DNA of 64,000 nucleotides from Variovorax sp. PAMC26660 (GTDB lineage: Bacteria > Pseudomonadota > Gammaproteobacteria > Burkholderiales > Burkholderiaceae_C), in contig NZ_CP060295.1 of the NCBI RefSeq assembly GCF_014302995.1, positions 2,657,501 to 2,721,500 on the forward strand. Direction: 5' to 3'. The first letter of the stretch is position 1. Each line of letters opens with the position of its first letter. Under the pieces are notes generated by a model. That model ran no database searches. It saw only the letters and a list, made by a program, of their open reading frames with translations, and was not told where the DNA came from. The translations under genes and the position numbers were made by a program. Shown here piece after piece: positions 60,301 to 64,000 of this stretch.

Positions 60301-61120
60301 TCCGTTCAGCATGCGGCCGCTGATGGCCGGCTGGAACGCGCTCTTCCACGACCCTGCACCGCTGCAACCCGTGGCCACGCAAAGCGCCGAGTGGAACCGT
60401 GGCGCCTACCTCGTCAACGGCCTGGGCCATTGCGGCGCCTGCCACACGCCGCGCAATGCATTGGGCGCGGAGCAGGGCGGCAGCGCCTTTCTCTCGGGCG
60501 CGATGGTCGATGGCTGGGAAGCGCCTCCGCTCACGCATCTGTCGAAGTCGGCGGTGCCGTGGGACGCCGACGCGCTCTACCGCTACCTGCGCAACGGCCA
60601 CTCGCCACGCCACGGCATCGCCGGTGGACCGATGGCCGAGGTCGTGCGCGAACTGGCCCAGGTGCCGGACGCCGACGTGCGTGCGATGGCCGCCTACCTC
60701 GGCTCGTTCAATCCTTTGCCGGCTGCCGAGCCGCAGGCCATCGCGCAACAGGCGGTCGACAATGCGGCCCGCACGCAAGGCCGGTTGCTCGGCCCCGCGC
60801 AGCGCATGTTCGACAGCGCATGTGCTTCGTGTCATCACGACGGCAACGGCCCCACGCTGCTGGGCGTGAACACGCCGCTTGCGCTCAACAGCAACCTCAC
60901 GAGCGCGCGGCCCGACAACCTGCTGCGCACCATCCTCGATGGCGTGCGCGAGCCGGCGAACCGCGACATCGGCTTCATGCCTGCGTTCCGCGAAGCGCTC
61001 GACGACCGGCAGATCGCCGAGCTGGCCGGCTACATGCGTGCACGCTTCGCGCCGCAGGAACCAGCGTGGAAAGACCTGCCCGCCGAAGTCGCTCGCGTGC
61101 GTGCGGCACCGGGACACTGA
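57371..61120 (+). CDS. nicB: nicotinate dehydrogenase, molybdopterin/tri-haem subunit (NicB-like)
   Basis: A 1249-residue large subunit, with the same design as Pseudomonas putida NicB (about 1190). Residues 1-770 hold the molybdopterin domains in isoquinoline-oxidoreductase order: NGHVDLGTGIQTALAQIVAE first, then the hammerhead (GELVFVHDMRVPGMLHGRVV), then GAGESSSVPG with the catalytic Glu737. A membrane-anchor segment lies at about 822-845. Three CxxCH haem-c sites follow at 875-879, 1021-1025 and 1151-1155, which send electrons to the respiratory chain. Residues about 777-813 are translation of a family 2 repeat. Reaction: nicotinate + H2O to 6-hydroxynicotinate. Confidence 0.88.
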   Translation: MTRRADLPQTRAEFFAADGVLLVVREAPPAPPPAKGQPALIAGNPIEGDEILLAVWDDGSASALNGHVDLGTGIQTALAQIVAEELDLGMPCVRMMLGDTARVPNQGATIASASIQIHSQPLRLAAAQARAWLLARAAERLGVAVDALQVRNGVVRVTEAPNLHVSYAELLMGQRTVLRLDPQAQPKNPADYRVVGTRQARVDIPAKLAGELVFVHDMRVPGMLHGRVVRPPYAGADHGDFIGNTLDSVDESSIAHIPGIRAVVVIRDFVGIVAEREEHAEQALRELRVTWKPWPGMPDLSDVAQALRDNPSTQRLLVDEGDVDGALAAAAHPMPRTYVWPYQMHASIGPSCALADWQPADGSGMQLRCWAGSQNPHVLRDDLAKLMGVEDVQVDVVRMEAAGCYGRNGADDVAADAALLARAVGMPVRVQLTREQEHAWEPKGAAQLMEIDGGLMADGRIAAYDFETSYPSNGAPTLALLLTRTIEPVAQSFEMGDRTARPPYTYDNLRVKVNDMAPIVRASWLRGVSALPSSFAHESYIDELATAAGVDPVQFRLRHLEDPRAVELVQATAQKAGWRMRTGPQENVDGGLGEGGDILFGQGFAYARYIHSKWPGFGAAWAAWVADVEVNRKTGEVHVRRVVVGHDAGLMINPAGVEHQVHGNVIQTTSRALKERVQFASQQGTESGGAQLPGVLPSGVVASREWGSYPIINFREVPVIEVMHMPRPGEPSLGAGESSSVPGTAAIANAIFDATGVRFRAPPFTPETVLAELNRGLRPPPPGEGGGGGVRRLDGDAAVPPSQPSPKGGRSNTEAIWPKRKGVWATGAALFIGGIGVIAGLLGWRSAIAPVSLTAPVYSASTIERGRVLAALGDCAVCHTAPGGAPNAGGRAMDTPFGTLYTTNLTPDADTGLGRWSFSAFQRAMREGVSRDGHHLYPAFPYTAFAKTSDDDLQALYAYFMSMPAVRAETPASTLKFPFSMRPLMAGWNALFHDPAPLQPVATQSAEWNRGAYLVNGLGHCGACHTPRNALGAEQGGSAFLSGAMVDGWEAPPLTHLSKSAVPWDADALYRYLRNGHSPRHGIAGGPMAEVVRELAQVPDADVRAMAAYLGSFNPLPAAEPQAIAQQAVDNAARTQGRLLGPAQRMFDSACASCHHDGNGPTLLGVNTPLALNSNLTSARPDNLLRTILDGVREPANRDIGFMPAFREALDDRQIAELAGYMRARFAPQEPAWKDLPAEVARVRAAPGH
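59704..59805. repeat. dispersed repeat, family 2 copy 3, inside the NicB-like gene
   Basis: CCCTCCCCCTCCGGGGGAGGG and CCTTCCCCCAAAGGGGGAAGG, linked by GGGTGGGGGC and GCCCCCATC, give the same folded design and orientation as copy 1. It keeps the reading frame of the host gene, adding about 35 Pro/Gly-rich residues between the molybdopterin part and the membrane/haem part. Confidence 0.78.
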
Positions 61121-61192
61121 CAGGGCCGACCGTCGTCGCCCGCGATGCGCCGCTACGATGCCATGTAGCGACACACACGGAGACACAGCGCC

Positions 61193-62374
61193 ATGTCCTT
61201 GAACCTCTCGACTTCTTCCAGCCTGCCCCGCGACGCTGAGCGCGCCACATTGGTCGGACGCATCTGGCAGCCGGGCGTGGGCCCGGTGCTGGTGGCCGTG
61301 CACGAAGGCGGCCTGCACGACCTGACGGCACTCGCGCCGACCATGAGCGACCTGCTCGAAGGCGAGGCACAGCCCGCCGAAGCCGTGCGCCGCGCGTTGA
61401 AAGACGCACCGCACATCGCCGCGCTCGATGCCGTGCTCGCCAACAGTGACGAGACCGCACGCGATGACAGCCAGCCCTGGCTGCTCGCACCCTGCGACCT
61501 GCAGGCCATCAAGGCCAGCGGCGTGACCTTCGTTGCGAGCCTGCTCGAACGCGTGATCGAGGAGCAGGCGCGCGGCGATGCATCACGGGCCGAAGCCACG
61601 CGCGCCGCCATCGGCCATGTGTTGGGCGACAACCTCGCGAACATCGTGCCCGGCTCGCCCGAAGCGGCGAAGGTCAAAGAGGTGCTGATCGCGCAAGGCG
61701 TGTGGTCGCAGTACCTCGAAGTCGGCATCGGCCCCGACGCCGAGATATTCACCAAGGCCCCTGTGCTGGCGGCCGTGGGCACCGGCGCCGATGTCGGCAT
61801 TCATTCGGGTTCCGTGTGGAACAACCCCGAGCCCGAAGTCGTGCTCGCGGTCAACAGCCGGGGCCAGACGCTGGGCGCGGCGCTCGGCAACGACGTCAAC
61901 CTGCGCGACTTCGAAGGCCGCAGCGCGCTGCTGCTGGGCAAGGCGAAGGACAACAACGCCTCGTGCGCCATCGGCCCCTTCATCCGTTTGTTCGATGCGC
62001 ACTTCGGTATTGCGGATGTGCGCTGCATCACGGTCGCGCTCGAAGTGACCGGGCCTGAGGGCTTCACGCTCGAAGGTTCAAGCTCGCTGTCGAAGATCAG
62101 CCGCGACCCGCTCGACCTCGTGTCGCAGACCGTGGGTAAGCATCACGCCTACCCTGACGGTTTCATGTTGTTTCTGGGCACGATGTTCGCGCCGACCCAA
62201 GACCGTCACGGGCCTGGCCAGGGATTCACCCATGTCGTGGGCGACCGTGTGCGCATCGCAGCCCCCGAACTCGGCGCGCTGGTCAATCGCGTGGTGCATG
62301 CCGATCAGGCGCCGCGATGGACCTTCGGCATCGGCGCGCTGATGCGCAACCTGGGCGGGCGCGGGCTGTTGTAA
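61193..62374 (+). CDS. fumarylacetoacetate hydrolase (FAH) family protein
   Basis: A 393-residue enzyme of the FAH superfamily, longer than simple hydrolases and close to the AraD1/2-keto-3-deoxy-arabinonate dehydratase-like group. Metal ligands are expected in NPEPEVVLAVNSRGQ (ExE), with the conserved TFVASLLERVIEEQA and GSSSLSKISRDPLDLVSQTV segments. It is last in the plus-strand series, 72 bases after the NicB-like gene. In this island it might act on an open-chain oxo acid from the pyridine ring, but that is inference. Confidence 0.82.
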   Translation: MSLNLSTSSSLPRDAERATLVGRIWQPGVGPVLVAVHEGGLHDLTALAPTMSDLLEGEAQPAEAVRRALKDAPHIAALDAVLANSDETARDDSQPWLLAPCDLQAIKASGVTFVASLLERVIEEQARGDASRAEATRAAIGHVLGDNLANIVPGSPEAAKVKEVLIAQGVWSQYLEVGIGPDAEIFTKAPVLAAVGTGADVGIHSGSVWNNPEPEVVLAVNSRGQTLGAALGNDVNLRDFEGRSALLLGKAKDNNASCAIGPFIRLFDAHFGIADVRCITVALEVTGPEGFTLEGSSSLSKISRDPLDLVSQTVGKHHAYPDGFMLFLGTMFAPTQDRHGPGQGFTHVVGDRVRIAAPELGALVNRVVHADQAPRWTFGIGALMRNLGGRGLL

Positions 62375-62391
62375 CTGGCGGCCCTCGGGCT

Positions 62392-63262
62392 TCATGCGCT
62401 CCCGCGCAGCGCTCGCCGGTATTGCACCGCCTCCGCCACGTGCACGACCTGCACGGCGCTCGTGCCCGCCAGGTCGGCGATCGTGCGCGCAACCTTCAGC
62501 GCACGGTGCGTGCTGCGCGCCGACCATCCGAGCTTGTTCGCGGCGTTGAACAGGAACTGGCGTGCCGGGGCATCCAGTCCGGCATGCTTGTCGATGGCAC
62601 TGCCTTGCAGCGACTGGTTGGCCGTGCCCTGGCGCTGCATCGCGCGTTCGCGCGCGGCGATCACGCGGGCGCGGATGTTGTCGGTCGATTCGCCGGGCGG
62701 CGCGTCGAGCAGCAACTGCGGTGGCACCGCAGGCACTTCGATGTGCAGGTCGATGCGGTCCAGCAGCGGGCCGCTGAGCTTGCCCTGGTAGCGCAGGATC
62801 TGGTCGGGCGTGCAGCGGCACGACTTCGATGCGGCACCGAGATAGCCGCAAGGGCAGGGGTTCATGGCCGCGATCAGTTGGAAACGCGCGGGAAATTCTG
62901 CGTGGCGCGCAGCGCGGGCGATCGTGATCGTGCCCGTCTCGAGCGGCTCGCGCAGCGCTTCCAATGCTGCGCGGGCGAACTCCGGAAATTCGTCGAGGAA
63001 CAGCACGCCATGGTGGGCCCGCGAGATTTCGCCCGGCCGCGGTGGAGAGCCGCCACCCACCAACGCCACCGCGCTGGCCGTGTGATGCGGTGCGGCTGTC
63101 GGGCGGGACATCCACCTTTCCGTGGCGAAGCGCCCGCCCAAGCTGGCCACGGCCGCACTCTCCAATGCCTCGTCGATGCTCATCGGCGGCAGCAGGCCGG
63201 CAAAGCGTTGCGCGAGCATGGACTTGCCCGAACCCGGCTCGCCCACCATCAACAGGCAATGT
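62392..63262 (-). pseudogene. comM: comM (Mg-chelatase-like ATPase), 5'-truncated by insertion
   Basis: About 290 residues remain of a roughly 510-residue ComM/YifB protein, a helicase that helps integrate DNA during transformation. Present are Walker A VGEPGSGKSMLAQRF, the block SPRPGEISRAHHGVLFLDEFPEF (split by homology), the Cys cluster PCPCGYLGAASKSCRC and the C-terminal RSTHRALKVARTIADL. Sequence homology stops right before HCLLMVG; the N-terminal 210 residues are gone and the frame runs into the start of a recombinase. The in-frame ATG at 63291 lies in foreign sequence. The rest of comM should lie on the far side of the inserted element. Confidence 0.88.
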
Positions 63263-63265
63263 ACG

Positions 63266-64000
63266 ATGGACCCCATGCTTTCGACTACCACTCGCCCTAA
63301 GGCCTACAGCTATCTTCGTTTCAGTACACCCGAGCAAATGAAGGGCGACAGTCTCCGCCGACAGACAGACCTTGCGACTCTCTACGCAGCCCGCCACGGC
63401 CTCGATCTGGACACCAGCACATTCCAAGACCTTGGGGTTTCAGCGTTCAGTGGCGACAACGCCCGTACGGGAGCCCTTTTTAAGTTTCAACAATTCGTCT
63501 ACGAAGGCGTCATTCCAGCAGGGAGCTACCTTCTAGTGGAGTCGCTTGATCGCTTAAGCCGCAGCGACATCGTGGAAGCACAAGGCTTATTGATGTCGAT
63601 CATCGGCCGTGGAATAACGGTCGTGACGCTTCAGCAGGGAGCCGAGCGTGTCTACTCCCGGGAGGCCCTAAGAGCGAACCCGCACGAACTCATCATTGCC
63701 ATCGTTGAGATGATGCGTGCCCATGGTGAGAGCGCGACCAAAGCGGCTCGGCTAAAGGAAGCGTGGCAAGCTAAGCGTTCGCGACTCGGCACTGTGAATC
63801 TCACAAGCATCGCACCGGCTTGGTTGAAAGCCCGCCCCGCAAAGAATGGTTTCGATGTCATCCCCGACCGTGCAGATGTTGTCCGGCGAATGTTTCTCGA
63901 CTATCTGGGGGGCGTAGGGTTGGAGTCGATTGCGTCTCGACTCAACCAAGCTGCGGTCAAGCCATGGGGCAGGGGTACGTTCTGGCGCCGAAGCTATGTC
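63266..64000 (+). CDS. large serine recombinase, C-terminus cut by the window end
   Basis: 245 residues are visible. The resolvase/invertase domain has YSYLRFSTPEQMKGDSLRRQ with the catalytic Ser at about residue 20, and VESLDRLSRSD. The start of the 'Recombinase' domain (IIPDRADVVRRMFLDYLGG-like region, WGRGTFWRRSYV) follows. Two in-frame ATGs nine bases apart can start it. It begins at the point where comM is broken and is read outward, as integrases at element ends often are. Its base composition is clearly less GC-rich than the rest of the window. It is probably the integrase of a genomic island or prophage. Confidence 0.9.
   Translation, partial: MDPMLSTTTRPKAYSYLRFSTPEQMKGDSLRRQTDLATLYAARHGLDLDTSTFQDLGVSAFSGDNARTGALFKFQQFVYEGVIPAGSYLLVESLDRLSRSDIVEAQGLLMSIIGRGITVVTLQQGAERVYSREALRANPHELIIAIVEMMRAHGESATKAARLKEAWQAKRSRLGTVNLTSIAPAWLKARPAKNGFDVIPDRADVVRRMFLDYLGGVGLESIASRLNQAAVKPWGRGTFWRRSYV

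Noticed and set aside
57371..61120. Splitting the NicB-like frame into a molybdopterin gene and a separate cytochrome c gene starting at a GTG near 59837
   Set aside because: NicB of Pseudomonas putida is naturally a single chain with molybdopterin and three haem-c domains, and no stop codon separates the parts here.
62317..63300. Plus-strand open frame of 327 codons opposite comM
   Set aside because: It is the shadow of the ComM coding sequence, with no recognisable domain and no link to the recombinase frame.

Overview
The window is a high-GC chromosomal stretch that looks like a betaproteobacterium of the Comamonadaceae, most like Variovorax. The support is the 23S/5S sequence style, a MetH split into two genes, a five-step hut pathway and the overall gene set. 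This is recognition by eye, not a database result.

Layout. Positions 32-3546 are the tail of a ribosomal operon (tRNA-Ala, 23S, 5S) closed by strong hairpin terminators. From 3.8 to 14.8 kb lie housekeeping and orphan genes: GTP-type PEP carboxykinase, a 50-residue membrane protein, threonine ammonia-lyase, a tandem AAA+ ATPase, two Gly-linker lipoproteins (an S41 protease and a nucleoside-hydrolase-like protein behind a triple LacI-type operator) and RecQ.

From 14.9 to 29.7 kb is a histidine-utilisation region. It holds a NitT/TauT-type ABC transporter preceded by HutC-like boxes, then hutC, hutH, hutU, a PhyH-type dioxygenase, an IclR regulator, an amino-acid ABC binding protein and permease, and hutD, hutI, hutF and hutG. 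HutH, HutU, HutI, HutF and HutG together take histidine to glutamate through formylglutamate. A histidinol-phosphate aminotransferase follows.

From 31 to 39.4 kb are the two halves of cobalamin-dependent methionine synthase. They are separated by an SH3 protein, a LysR/PACE efflux pair and a lipase with its foldase. The second half sits behind a recognisable SAH riboswitch. From 39.4 to 42.6 kb is a three-gene membrane glycosylation cassette (GT39-like, GtrB-like, GtrA-like).

From 42.7 to 62.4 kb is the most notable region, a candidate nicotinamide/nicotinate catabolic island. It encodes a Tat-exported nicotinamidase, nicotinate dehydrogenase NicA/NicB (NicB carries three haem-c motifs), a 6-hydroxynicotinate-reductase-like protein, an enamidase-like amidohydrolase, a ferredoxin-NADP reductase, an FAH-family enzyme, two DUF1185 paralogues, a UPF0280 protein, a branched-chain-type ABC importer with two binding proteins, and a TetR regulator. 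The set implies oxidation to 6-hydroxynicotinate followed by a reductive ring-opening route.

At the right edge comM is cut just upstream of its Walker A motif, and a large serine recombinase of visibly lower GC begins there. This is probably the end of an integrated element. Two families of structured dispersed repeats are scattered through the window, and one copy is translated inside NicB.
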